A stretch of 64,000 bases of DNA. Origin: Ectothiorhodospira magna (GTDB taxonomy: Bacteria; Pseudomonadota; Gammaproteobacteria; Ectothiorhodospirales; Ectothiorhodospiraceae). The stretch covers positions 1 through 64,000 of the forward strand of contig NZ_FOFO01000005.1 in assembly GCF_900110965.1 (NCBI RefSeq), written 5' to 3'. The notes under the pieces are model-generated. The model made no database searches. It was not told the DNA's origin and worked only from the letters and a program-made list of their open reading frames with translations. The stretch's first letter is position 1; each line of letters starts with the position of its first letter. Below, piece by piece: positions 11,926 to 20,432 of this stretch. A program made the position numbers and the translations under genes.

Positions 11926-14310
11926 TCACCCCTCCAGCCGGGCCGCCAGGGGCCGGTACTGGAGGGCGTGGAACATCTCCAGGTAGCGCCGGGTCTCCGC
12001 CCGCTCCAGGTTGGTGACGTATTTCCAGAAGCCGTAGATCCGCGACAGGGTCATCATGCGCTCAGCATAGCGTTGCCAGGTATAGCGTGCCTCCACCCGG
12101 CGCATGCCGGCCTCGGAGATCCGCGCCCAGTGGTTGGGGTCTTCGGCGCAGCGCTGGAAGAACGCCATCAGGATCCGGGCCGCCTCGTCGCCGTGGTTGG
12201 GATCGATGTGGTAGCCGGAACGGCCGTGCTCGATGATCTCCAGGGGACCGCCATAGAGGGTGGCGAAGGTGGGCAGACCGGACACCATGGCCTCGATCAC
12301 CGTCAGGCCGAAGGCCTCGAACAGGGCCGGTTGCACGAACACCCCCTTGCGGTCGGCGATGAAGCGATACAACTCACCGGACAGCACCTTGTCCAGACGC
12401 ACCCCCAGCCAGCGCACCTGCCCATCCAGGCCGTGTTCGTCGAACAGGTGATGCATGTGGCCGATCTGTTCCTGCTCTTCCCGATCCGACGAGCGTGAAC
12501 CGTCCACATAGCCGGCGATCACCACCAGGTTGGCCTGCTCCCGCAGCTCGGGGCTGTTGGCGTACCAGGACACCAGCCCGGTGATGTTCTTGATGCGATC
12601 CAGTCGGGCCATGGTGAAAATCACCGGCTTGTCCGGGTCCGCCAACACCCCGCGCCCTTCCGGATGAGGACCGCCGAAGAGCATCTCCTCCAGCTCCTCA
12701 TGCAGGCCCCGGATGCGTCGCTCGGTGTCCTGATAGGAGAAGTAGACCTCCGCGTCCGCCCCCGGCGAGACGATATTGAACCGAGGGTCGAAGACATCCA
12801 CCCCCTTCACCACCCGGTACAGGTCCGGCAGGGTGAAGGCGTCGTAACTCTCGTACTGGCCGATGGCGTGGTCGGTACCAGCGATCTCCTGATAAGTGCT
12901 GGTGATGATGAAGTCCGCCGCGTTCATGGCGATCAGGTCGGCGGTGAACTGGCAGGAGAAGTGATACTGGTCCTCGTTGTCCTTCCAGTACAGGTCCGAG
13001 TAGAGGTACTTGGTCTTTTCCAGGGCGTGGGCGATGTTGCACTGGGTGACCTGCATGCGCGCGGACAGCAGGGTGGCCACCAGGTTGCCGTCGGAGTAGT
13101 TGCCCACGATCAGGTCGGGACGCCCCCCCAGTTCCGCCTTGACCCGGGTCTCCACATCATCGGCATAGCGCTCCAGATAGGGCCAGATCTCAAAGCGGGA
13201 GATCCACTGGGACACCACCTCGCCGTCCCGGTTGCGAAAGGGCACCCGCAGGATTTTGGCATTCTGGGTGCCGGAGATGGCCTCCTCCGGCTGATCGCAA
13301 GTGGTGCCCCGGGCCTCGGGAATCAGCCGGGTCATCACCAGGATGCGGGGCTGGATGTCCAGCCCCTGTTCCTTCAGGCGGCGGTGCATCTCCCGCTCCA
13401 GGGCACGCACTTGGTCGAGGATGTAAACCACCTGCCCCCCGGTGTCCGGCAATCCCAGCACGTTGGCCTGACCGAAGAAACCGTGGGGCGACAGGATCAG
13501 CATGCTGAAGATCATGGGGATGCGGGCCAAAAACCGCTCCAGGGTCTCCGGCGACGGCGCTTCCAGCAGATCCGACAGCAGTCGCAGACTTTCCAGCACT
13601 CGCCCTACATCCTTGCCCCAGCCGGGTTCCAGGCCCAGATCCTGCAAGGCGTGGGCCACATCTGCCCAGGGGGTGTCGGGGCTGTGGGTCCGCAACCGTT
13701 TTTCGGCGGCGCGAATGGCGGAGCGCAGGGCGTCCACGTCCCGCAGCCGGTCGTTGACCATCAGTTGCTGGCCGTTGCTGCGGTGCTCGCGCAAAAACAG
13801 GAACAGCTTGTGCAGCCCCACCCCATCCCGGTCGAAGAGCTGGCTGGAGAGCTTGCGATTGAGGAATTCCAGACCACGGCCAATGGAGCGGGATTCACGC
13901 ATGCTGGGGAAATTGCGCTGAAAAGCGCCGATATCAAACTCCAGGGGCTTGTCATGGCATTGCCGGGGACTGACCAGATGTTCCTTGAGGGCCAGGAATT
14001 CACTGACGGTCAATGGCTCCACCGCCAGTTCATCGGCATGGATGCGCAGATACCACCAGCGCCCTACCCTGGGGCGCACCGACAGGCACACCCAGGGGGC
14101 GGCAATGATGGCCTCCTGAACATCTTCCACCAGTTGCACCAATGGGCTATGTGTCGGCGGTGGCTCGGGATGTTCTGACACCAGTGCCTGATATTCATCC
14201 TGCAGGTCGGAACGCAACACGAAGGCGCGCCCCATGCCCTGAAACCGCCGCAGCAGCAGGTAAGAAAATTCCCGGTGGGTCGTGATGTCGTTGCGCAGGG
14301 ATTCCAGCAT
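11926..14310 (-). CDS. sus: Sucrose synthase (GT4 family)
   Basis: Reversibly interconverts sucrose + NDP with NDP-glucose + fructose. 794 aa from the ATG at 14310, matching bacterial sucrose synthases; a longer frame upstream is not family sequence, and AAGGGGG precedes this ATG. It has the N-terminal regulatory half and then a GT-B catalytic half with [10 protein letters not shown] and the donor-binding [16 protein letters not shown] (E-x7-E motif). Sucrose is an osmolyte in halophilic proteobacteria. The gene is divergent from the MarR gene and shares its 82-bp promoter region. A PfkB sugar kinase that could consume the fructose lies at 25.2 kb. Confidence 0.94.
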   Translation of the reverse strand: MLESLRNDITTHREFSYLLLRRFQGMGRAFVLRSDLQDEYQALVSEHPEPPPTHSPLVQLVEDVQEAIIAAPWVCLSVRPRVGRWWYLRIHADELAVEPLTVSEFLALKEHLVSPRQCHDKPLEFDIGAFQRNFPSMRESRSIGRGLEFLNRKLSSQLFDRDGVGLHKLFLFLREHRSNGQQLMVNDRLRDVDALRSAIRAAEKRLRTHSPDTPWADVAHALQDLGLEPGWGKDVGRVLESLRLLSDLLEAPSPETLERFLARIPMIFSMLILSPHGFFGQANVLGLPDTGGQVVYILDQVRALEREMHRRLKEQGLDIQPRILVMTRLIPEARGTTCDQPEEAISGTQNAKILRVPFRNRDGEVVSQWISRFEIWPYLERYADDVETRVKAELGGRPDLIVGNYSDGNLVATLLSARMQVTQCNIAHALEKTKYLYSDLYWKDNEDQYHFSCQFTADLIAMNAADFIITSTYQEIAGTDHAIGQYESYDAFTLPDLYRVVKGVDVFDPRFNIVSPGADAEVYFSYQDTERRIRGLHEELEEMLFGGPHPEGRGVLADPDKPVIFTMARLDRIKNITGLVSWYANSPELREQANLVVIAGYVDGSRSSDREEQEQIGHMHHLFDEHGLDGQVRWLGVRLDKVLSGELYRFIADRKGVFVQPALFEAFGLTVIEAMVSGLPTFATLYGGPLEIIEHGRSGYHIDPNHGDEAARILMAFFQRCAEDPNHWARISEAGMRRVEARYTWQRYAERMMTLSRIYGFWKYVTNLERAETRRYLEMFHALQYRPLAARLEG

Positions 14311-14353
14311 ACGTGCCCCCTTCTGATTTGTGTCATTCGGTGGAGTGATGTTA

Positions 14354-14376
14354 TTGTACAAAAACACTTTGTGCAA
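14354..14376. promoter_or_regulatory. Candidate MarR operator, 9-bp inverted repeat in a divergent promoter
   Basis: Arms TTGTACAAA and TTTGTGCAA are separated by 5 bp and pair with one mismatch. Each arm contains the TTGT-ACAA type core typical of MarR-family sites. It lies between the start codons of sucrose synthase (14310) and the MarR regulator (14393), so binding could control both directions. If translation instead began at the ATG at 14348, the repeat would fall inside the coding region. Confidence 0.5.
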
Positions 14377-14392
14377 AAAGATCGCCTTGGCC

Positions 14393-14899
14393 ATGGTGCA
14401 AACCGACCCTTCTGTCCCCTTTTCCCCGACTGGCAACGATGAGCGGGTCCAGCGGGTCATCCAGCATTTGCGGGTGCTGTTTCGTTCCCTGCAGGCCCAT
14501 TCCCGGCGCATCAGCACCGATTGCGGGGTCAGTGCCGCCCAGCTCTGGGCCCTGTGGGAAATGCACCTGGAACCGGGTCTGAACGTGAGCGATCTGTCCC
14601 AGCGCCTGTCCATCCATGCCTCCACCGCCTCCAACCTGCTGGATAAACTGGAATCCAGAGGGTTGATGGAGCGCCGTCGGACGGGCAGGGATCAGCGGGT
14701 GGTCAGCCTGTATCTGACTGCCGACGGACAGGCATTGCTGGATCATGCCCCCGCCCCGGCCCAGGGCGCCCTGAACCGGGCCCTGCGGACCATGCCGGCG
14801 GCGGAACTGGCCCGTCTGGAAGCCGGCCTGGGCCTGCTGCTGGATGCCATGGAGGCCCGCGACCACCAGGCCGCCCTGCGTCCCATCGCCGACGACTGA
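14393..14899 (+). CDS. MarR-family transcriptional regulator
   Basis: 168 aa from the ATG at 14393 (an in-frame ATG at 14348 is possible). The winged helix-turn-helix spans about residues 45-120: [31 protein letters not shown] (recognition helix) and the wing [16 protein letters not shown]. The C-terminal helices form the dimer interface. MarR proteins usually repress and are released by a small ligand or oxidation. It heads a run of co-directional genes (M20 hydrolase, amidase, carbamoyltransferase, amidotransferase) and is divergent from sucrose synthase, so it is the likely regulator of this proposed osmolyte locus. Confidence 0.9.
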   Translation: MVQTDPSVPFSPTGNDERVQRVIQHLRVLFRSLQAHSRRISTDCGVSAAQLWALWEMHLEPGLNVSDLSQRLSIHASTASNLLDKLESRGLMERRRTGRDQRVVSLYLTADGQALLDHAPAPAQGALNRALRTMPAAELARLEAGLGLLLDAMEARDHQAALRPIADD

Positions 14900-14929
14900 T
14901 CCCCCGACACCCTTTTCCGGGAGTGCCCC

Positions 14930-16186
14930 ATGACCCATGCCCATATCAATTTCCAGCGCTTGCAGCAGGATATTCAGGAGCTTTCCGCCATTGGCCGGGA
15001 TGCCGACCGGGGCATCCATCGCATGGCCTTCAGCGAGGGGGATCTGGCCGGGCGACGCTGGTTCAAGGAACGTATCCTGGCCGCCGATCTGGATTTTTAT
15101 GAGGACGGCGCCGCCAATCTGCACGGTCGCCTGGACTGGGACGGCAGTCGCCCCAGCGTGATGATGGGCTCTCATCTGGATACGGTACCCGGCGGCGGCC
15201 CCCTGGACGGCGCCCTCGGGGTGCTGGTGGGGCTGGAGGTGTTGCGCACGGTCAAGGAATCCGGCATCACCCTGCGTCATCCCCTGGAAGTGGTGAACTT
15301 CACCGACGAGGAGGGGCGCTTCGGCGGTCTGTTCGGCTCCCAGGCCATGGCCGGCCAGCTCAGTCCAGCCCAGGTCCACAATGCCCGGGATCTGGACGGC
15401 ATCAGCCTCACCGAGGCCATGGCGGCCTGGGGCCTGGATGCCAATGCCGCCCTGTTCGCCCGCCGCTCCAAGGAATCCATTCACGCCTATCTGGAACTGC
15501 ACATCGAGCAGGGACCGGTGCTGGATCGGGGCGATATCAGCGTTGGCGTGGTGGAGGCCATCACCGGTCTGTTCAAGTGGGAGATCCAGCTCAAGGGTCA
15601 GACCAATCATGCGGGCACCACCCCCATGGACATGCGCAACGACACCTTTCAGGGGCTGGCGGAATTTGCCAGTGAGATTGGCCGTATCCTGGAAGAGCAC
15701 GGCAGCCCCCACAGCCGGGCCACCATTGGCCGGGTGGAACTGCGCCCCGGTGCCGCCAATACAGTGCCCGGCCATACCACCTTTTCCCTGGATGTGCGGG
15801 ACACGGACCCGGACACCCTCAAGGGGCTGTCCGATGCCTTCCGCCGCACTCTATCCGCCATGGCCCGGCGCCGGGGACTGATGTTTGAATTCGAGGTGCT
15901 CTCGGAACTGCCACCCCAGCGCTGTGATCCGGGCCTGGTGCAGTTGCTGTCGGAGAAGGCGGATGCCCTGGGCTTTGCCCATCTGCGCCTGCCCAGCGGC
16001 GCCGCTCATGATGCCCAGATCATGTCTGGTATCGCCCGCACCGGCATGGTGTTCGTGCCCAGCCTGGAAGGACGCAGCCATTCCCCCGCCGAGTGGACCA
16101 ATTGGGAAGACATTGAACGGGGCGCCAACCTCATGCTGCAGGCAGTGCTGTCGCTGGCGGCCCAGGATAAAGAGACATTGCGATGA
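14930..16186 (+). CDS. M20-family N-carbamoyl-L-amino acid amidohydrolase
   Basis: 418 aa zinc hydrolase of the hydantoinase/carbamoylase (allantoate amidohydrolase) family, which removes the carbamoyl group of ureido acids as CO2 and ammonia. Metal ligands are visible at His82 and Asp93 (GSHLDTVPGGGPLDG) and in DEEGR (about 126-130). LELHIEQGPVLD and the AAHDAQIMSG segment are also typical of the family. The start has a GGGAG ribosome site. The last bases ATGA overlap the next gene's start. In context it would reverse the carbamoyltransferase encoded two genes on; the substrate is inferred, not shown. Confidence 0.9.
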   Translation: MTHAHINFQRLQQDIQELSAIGRDADRGIHRMAFSEGDLAGRRWFKERILAADLDFYEDGAANLHGRLDWDGSRPSVMMGSHLDTVPGGGPLDGALGVLVGLEVLRTVKESGITLRHPLEVVNFTDEEGRFGGLFGSQAMAGQLSPAQVHNARDLDGISLTEAMAAWGLDANAALFARRSKESIHAYLELHIEQGPVLDRGDISVGVVEAITGLFKWEIQLKGQTNHAGTTPMDMRNDTFQGLAEFASEIGRILEEHGSPHSRATIGRVELRPGAANTVPGHTTFSLDVRDTDPDTLKGLSDAFRRTLSAMARRRGLMFEFEVLSELPPQRCDPGLVQLLSEKADALGFAHLRLPSGAAHDAQIMSGIARTGMVFVPSLEGRSHSPAEWTNWEDIERGANLMLQAVLSLAAQDKETLR

Positions 16187-16923
16187 ACAAAGACACTTCT
16201 GGCCGTGATCCGGTCTACGACAATATCGACCCGCTGCGGGAGCAGTACCGGGAAACCCTGATCACCAACCGGGCCCTGAACCGGGCCTTGATCTCCCATC
16301 ATGCGGCCCTGCTGTGCATTGATCTGCAGTACCTGGATGCAGCCCGAGGCTGGGGGGTGTTCGCCGATGCCGAGCGCTCCGGCCTGCCGCCGGCAGCCCA
16401 GGATTACTACTTCGACCGCCTGGACCGCCTGGTGCTACCCAACGTGCGCCGGCTGCAGGATGGTTTCCGGTCCCTGGGCCTGGAGGTGATCCATACCCGC
16501 ATCCAGTCCCTGACCCGGGACGGACGTGACCGGGGGCCGGGACACAAGCGTCTGGGTCTGCATGCCGCGCCCGGCTCCAAGGAAGCGGAGTTTCTGGAGA
16601 CCGTGGCACCCCAGGGAGACGAGATCATCATCAACAAGACCGCCAGCGGGGTGTTCACCGCCACCAACCTGGAATATGTGCTGCGCAACCTGGAGGTGAC
16701 GGCATTGTTCGTGGTGGGGGTCTACAGCAACGAGTGCGTCTCCACCGCCATCCGCGATGCCTGCGACCTGGGTTTCTACGTCACCCTGATCGAGGACGCC
16801 GTGGCCACCGTGACCCCGGAACTGGATCGGGCCACGATCCTCACCATGAAGGACCGCTATGCCCGGGTGATGAGCACGGAGCAGGCGCTGGCGGAAATTT
16901 CCAAGGTGGAAGGGGCCGCCTGA
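16183..16923 (+). CDS. Isochorismatase-fold cysteine amidohydrolase
   Basis: 246 aa, cytoplasmic. The catalytic triad of the family is readable as Asp47 (CIDLQYLD), Lys152 (NKTASGVF) and Cys185 (YSNECVSTA). Members with the cysteine hydrolyse amides or ureido amides such as nicotinamide, biuret or ureidoacrylate. It starts inside the stop of the carbamoylase (ATGA overlap), so the two are translated together. A plausible role here is hydrolysis of the carboxamide of a carbamoylated amino acid amide, before the carbamoylase acts. Biuret- or ureidoacrylate-like activity is the alternative. Confidence 0.87.
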   Translation: MNKDTSGRDPVYDNIDPLREQYRETLITNRALNRALISHHAALLCIDLQYLDAARGWGVFADAERSGLPPAAQDYYFDRLDRLVLPNVRRLQDGFRSLGLEVIHTRIQSLTRDGRDRGPGHKRLGLHAAPGSKEAEFLETVAPQGDEIIINKTASGVFTATNLEYVLRNLEVTALFVVGVYSNECVSTAIRDACDLGFYVTLIEDAVATVTPELDRATILTMKDRYARVMSTEQALAEISKVEGAA

Positions 16924-16937
16924 GATGGCCATGCCTT

Positions 16938-16962
16938 CCCCCCTCGCCCCTCGGGAGGGGGG
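16938..16962 (+). promoter_or_regulatory. GC-rich intercistronic hairpin
   Basis: CCCCCCTC (16938-16945) pairs with GAGGGGGG (16955-16962) in the 69-bp gap between the amidase and the carbamoyltransferase. No T-run follows, so attenuation or mRNA stabilisation is more likely than full termination. An AGGAGA ribosome site lies at about 16977. Confidence 0.4.
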
Positions 16963-16992
16963 CTTTCAAGACCCATCAGGAGATACACAACC

Positions 16993-18060
16993 ATGGTAGT
17001 CGACGCCCAGCTGCAAAAGCCGCTCAGACCCAAGGACGGCACCGCCGGCATCGAGCGCCCCAAGGCGCTCATGGACAGCATCGCCGAAGACCCCCGGCAT
17101 CTGGTGGCCCTGTCCAGTCGCCATGTGGTGTCCTCGCGCCAGTTCGACCGGGATACCCTCACCCAACTGTTCCGCCTGGCGGCCCAGTACGAGAGCACCC
17201 CGGCGCTGATGCACCTGCCCCTGCAGGGCAAGATCCTCATCAGCGCCTTCTACGAGCCCAGCACCCGCACCCGGCTCTCCTTCGAGAGCGCCTGGCACCG
17301 GCTGGGGGGCGACATCATGTCCATCACCGATCCCAAGAGCACGGGCATGGCCAAGGGAGAATCCCTGCCGGACATCGCCGAGATGTTCAACAACTATGGT
17401 GACGTGATCGTCCTGCGCAGCAACCAGGACCGGGCCATCTACGAGATGCTCGACACCCTGCGCATCCCCATCGTCAATGCCGGCAACGGCATCGACGAGC
17501 ATCCCACCCAGGCCATGGCGGACCTGTACACCATCTTCAAATGGCGACCGGAACTGCTGGACCCGGAACTGCCGGCGAACCGGCGGGTTCGGGTGGGCAT
17601 CATCGGCGTCCCCAACCGCATGCGGACCGTGCGCAGCCTGCTGCTGTTGCTGGCCCGGTTCTCCAGCGCCTTTAGCGAGGTGGTGATCCTCACCGACGAG
17701 GCCCAGCCCTTTGATCCGGGTCAACAGGAAGAACTGGCCGAACAGGGCCTGTCGGTGCGGGTGGCCCAGCACCTGAACGCCGAACTGCCGGGGCTGGATG
17801 TGGTGTATATCAACGCCATTGCCTGGGTGGGTGACAGCTACGAGGCCATGGGCGCGGACCTCAAGCTCTCCACCGCCTCGCCCCTCAAGCAGGAGGCCAT
17901 CATCCTGCATCCCCTGGCGCGGGGGGAGGAGCTGTCCACGGATCTGGACGGCACCCCCCACAACTGGTACTTCGCCCAGGCCCGGGGGGCGGTGTTCATC
18001 CGCATGGCCCTGCTCACCTGCATCGTCCGTCGCATCAGCGAAGTGATGGACACCCCCTGA
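16993..18060 (+). CDS. ATCase-like carbamoyltransferase paralogue with altered second-substrate loop
   Basis: 355 aa, about 15 longer than the true PyrB in this window. The carbamoyl-phosphate site is intact: STRTR (90-94), Lys121 in KGES, HPTQ (170-173) and HPL (306-308). The carboxylate-binding RT after VPNRM (211-212) is present too. In place of the aspartate-binding R-x-Q-x-E-R loop, kept in PyrB as RLQKER, residues 270-282 read VVYINAIAWVGDS. The amino acid acceptor is therefore probably not aspartate. It sits directly before an AsnB-type amidotransferase and after a carbamoylase. I propose carbamoylation of glutamine or a related amino acid. Confidence 0.88.
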   Translation: MVVDAQLQKPLRPKDGTAGIERPKALMDSIAEDPRHLVALSSRHVVSSRQFDRDTLTQLFRLAAQYESTPALMHLPLQGKILISAFYEPSTRTRLSFESAWHRLGGDIMSITDPKSTGMAKGESLPDIAEMFNNYGDVIVLRSNQDRAIYEMLDTLRIPIVNAGNGIDEHPTQAMADLYTIFKWRPELLDPELPANRRVRVGIIGVPNRMRTVRSLLLLLARFSSAFSEVVILTDEAQPFDPGQQEELAEQGLSVRVAQHLNAELPGLDVVYINAIAWVGDSYEAMGADLKLSTASPLKQEAIILHPLARGEELSTDLDGTPHNWYFAQARGAVFIRMALLTCIVRRISEVMDTP

Positions 18061-18071
18061 TCCCGCCTTCC

Positions 18072-18095
18072 CGTGGGGGCCATCTGGCCCCCACG
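18072..18095 (+). promoter_or_regulatory. Perfect 10-bp intercistronic hairpin
   Basis: CGTGGGGGCC and GGCCCCCACG flank an ATCT tetraloop in the 71-bp gap between the carbamoyltransferase and the AsnB-like gene. No T-tract follows, and an AAGGAG ribosome site for the next gene lies shortly after. It may modulate the ratio of the two proteins or protect the upstream message. Confidence 0.5.
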
Positions 18096-18131
18096 CCGAC
18101 CTGGCATTCATTATTTCCAAGGAGTTGCCCT

Positions 18132-20144
18132 ATGTGTGGTATCGCCGGCGTCATTCATGCCGACCCGCAAAAGCCCGTTGACCCCATGAATCTGGTGGCC
18201 ATGGCCGCCATCCAGCACCATCGCGGCCCCGATGGTTTTGGTTACAAGGTCCAGGACGACCGGGGGGTGGGTTTTTCCCATGCCCGCCTGACCATCATCG
18301 ACCTGGACGAAAACCGGGGCCGCCAGCCCTTCCTGTCCGATGACGGCAACCTGATGCTGGCGGTCAACGGTGAACTCTACGACTACAAGCGCATCCGTAC
18401 CGACCTCACCTCCCGAGGGGCCAAATTCCGCACCAAAAGCGATTCCGAGATGGTGCTGCACCTGTATCGGGGCCAGGGTCTGGAAGACATGCTGCCCCAA
18501 CTGCGGGGTGAGTTCGCCATCGCCCTCTATGATCGCCAGCGGGACCGCCTGATGCTGATCCGCGACCGCTTCGGCGTCAAACCCCTGTACTGGACCGAGG
18601 TCAACGGCAGCGTGGTGTTCGGTTCCGAACTGAAGGTGCTGTTTGCCCATCCGGACGTGCCGCGCCGGTTCGAGTCCCGGGGCCTGTATCACCAGCTGAT
18701 GCAGACCATGGTCCCCGGCAGTACCGCTTTTGAGGGCATCCATCAGGTCAAGCCCGGACACGTGGTCACCATCGAGCGTCGTCACGGCAAGTTCCAGATC
18801 CGCGACGACCGCTACTGGGACATGGACTTTCCCCTGCTGTCGGAGCGGGGCGAGGAAAAGGACGAGGGGTTCTACATCGAAGGCATCCGGGAAAAGCTCA
18901 TGGAGGCGGTGCAGTTACGCCTGGAGGCGGACGTGCCGGTGGCCTGCTATCTCTCCGGTGGCATCGACTCCTGCATCACCCTGGGCCTGTCGGCCGCCCA
19001 CCAGCAGTCGGCGGTCAAAGCCTTCACCATCGGCTTCGACAACGCCGACTACGACGAGACCGCCATTGCCCAGGAGATGGCCCGCAGCGTGGGGGCAGAC
19101 CAGGACATCATGCGCCTGGATGCCAGTCATCTTTACGACAATCTGGTGGAAACCCTCTGGCACGCGGAACGCACCATCTACAACACCCTGGGGGTGGCCA
19201 AGCTCCTGATGAGCCGCCATGTGAACCGGGCCGGCTACCGGGTGGTGGTCACCGGGGAGGGTTCCGACGAGCTGTTTGCCGGCTACCCCTCCTTCCGTCG
19301 GGACATGTTCCTGCATGGCCTGGACACCCTGTCTCCGGCGGAGCGGGCCAGTTGGGAACAGCTGCTGGCGGAGAGCAACCAGCTCTTCAAGGGCGCCATG
19401 CTGGCGGAAAACGAACTGCATGACCCAGCTCTGGATGCCCTGGTGGGCTTCACCCCGTCCTGTCTGCAGCCCTGGCTGGCCAGCGCCGCCCATGCCCCGG
19501 GCCTGATGGCCGTCCATCACCGGGATGCGGTCCGGGGTTACGAGCCGGGCCGCGCCATTGCCGAGGCCCTGGACGGCGACATGATCGAAGGCCGCCATCC
19601 CCTGGACAAGGCCCAGTACGTCTGGATCAAGACCATGCTGGAAGGTCAGATCCTCACCTGGGGCGGTGACCGGGTGGACATGGCCAATTCCATGGAAGCC
19701 AGGCCGCCGTTCCTGGACCATCATCTGGCGGATCTGGCAGTGCACCTGCCGCCGTCCATGCGCATCAAGGGCCGGACCGAGAAGTACGTGCTGCGGGAGG
19801 CCATGAAGGGACTGCTGCCCAAGGTGCTGTATGAGCGCGAGAAGTTCGCCTTCATGGCCCCGCCGGCCCACACGGACCCGAAGAAGTGGGCGGCGATGAA
19901 GGCCCTGGCGGACCAGTACCTGTCGGATCAGGCCATCCAGGACGCGGGCCTGCTGGACCCGGCTGGCGTGAAGGCCCTGTTCGCCCTGCATGAGGATCCC
20001 GAGACTTCTGCCTCCACCCAAGTGCAGCTGGATGCGGTGATCAATCACATGATCGGGGTGCAGGTGTTGCACAGCCACTTCGTGGCCCAGGACATCCCCG
20101 CCCTGGCCCGACGCCGGGCCGAGGCGCTGGGCTGGAGGGTCTGA
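18132..20144 (+). CDS. AsnB-family glutamine-dependent amidotransferase
   Basis: 670 aa. The N-terminal class II glutaminase has the nucleophile Cys2 (MCGIAG), Arg51 and the NGELY segment (79-83). The C-terminal synthetase has the PP-loop SGGIDS (275-280) and GEGSDELFAGY. It would activate a carboxylate with ATP and transfer ammonia from glutamine. Asparagine synthetases of this type are also used to make terminal carboxamides, for example AsnO in N-acetylglutaminylglutamine amide synthesis. Placement behind a divergent carbamoyltransferase suggests amidation of a carbamoyl amino acid. Ordinary asparagine synthesis remains possible. A strong AAGGAG precedes the ATG. Confidence 0.88.
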   Translation: MCGIAGVIHADPQKPVDPMNLVAMAAIQHHRGPDGFGYKVQDDRGVGFSHARLTIIDLDENRGRQPFLSDDGNLMLAVNGELYDYKRIRTDLTSRGAKFRTKSDSEMVLHLYRGQGLEDMLPQLRGEFAIALYDRQRDRLMLIRDRFGVKPLYWTEVNGSVVFGSELKVLFAHPDVPRRFESRGLYHQLMQTMVPGSTAFEGIHQVKPGHVVTIERRHGKFQIRDDRYWDMDFPLLSERGEEKDEGFYIEGIREKLMEAVQLRLEADVPVACYLSGGIDSCITLGLSAAHQQSAVKAFTIGFDNADYDETAIAQEMARSVGADQDIMRLDASHLYDNLVETLWHAERTIYNTLGVAKLLMSRHVNRAGYRVVVTGEGSDELFAGYPSFRRDMFLHGLDTLSPAERASWEQLLAESNQLFKGAMLAENELHDPALDALVGFTPSCLQPWLASAAHAPGLMAVHHRDAVRGYEPGRAIAEALDGDMIEGRHPLDKAQYVWIKTMLEGQILTWGGDRVDMANSMEARPPFLDHHLADLAVHLPPSMRIKGRTEKYVLREAMKGLLPKVLYEREKFAFMAPPAHTDPKKWAAMKALADQYLSDQAIQDAGLLDPAGVKALFALHEDPETSASTQVQLDAVINHMIGVQVLHSHFVAQDIPALARRRAEALGWRV

Positions 20145-20195
20145 TCAGGGCATCTCCCCCGGGAGAAGGACCGGGGATGAGGCCCCACTGCCGTC

Positions 20196-20215
20196 ACTCC
20201 CGCGAAAGCGGGAGT
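20196..20215. repeat. REP-like palindrome with GAAA loop
   Basis: ACTCCCGC, loop GAAA, GCGGGAGT: a perfect 8-bp stem of the type of dispersed 'CCCGCGAAAGCGGG' elements common in proteobacteria. It lies between the end of the AsnB-like gene and the MscS remnant, exactly where MscS homology begins, and may mark a rearrangement point or act as a terminator. Confidence 0.55.
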
Positions 20216-20219
20216 CCGG

Positions 20220-20432
20220 AACTTCCGGGCCGGGCTGGGACGCATCAAGACCCTGCCCATCAAGCAGTGGGAGGTGGGACGGGAGTTCCTGCGACGGGTG
20301 AAGCAGACCTTTGATGCCGAGGGCGTGGAAATCCCCTTCCCCCATCGGACCTTGTACTTCGGTGCCGCCAGCCGGCCGGAGCTGGCGCAGATTCTCAATG
20401 AAGATCACAGCCGCCAGCGCACAGGCAGTTGA
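20220..20432 (+). pseudogene. C-terminal remnant of an MscS-type mechanosensitive channel
   Basis: Frame 3 from about 20220 to the TGA ending at 20432 encodes about 70 residues that match the end of MscS-like channels: RIKTLPIKQWEVGREFLRR, then DAEGVEIPFPHRTLYFG. No start codon and no membrane domain are present, so only the cytoplasmic C-terminus survives. It follows the proposed osmolyte genes, and MscS channels release osmolytes on down-shock, so an intact channel gene may once have belonged to this locus. Its last 28 bp overlap the end of the opposing LysR fragment. Confidence 0.75.

Noticed and set aside
14351-15775. 474-aa minus-strand open frame
   Set aside because: Antisense to MarR and carbamoylase genes, no motif and no ribosome site.
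16966-18120. 384-aa minus-strand open frame
   Set aside because: Antisense to the carbamoyltransferase, whose motifs are unambiguous.
18132-20144. Plain asparagine synthetase call as asnB
   Set aside because: The fold is right, but the neighbours and the divergent carbamoyltransferase make a specialised amidotransferase more likely, so no gene symbol was given.
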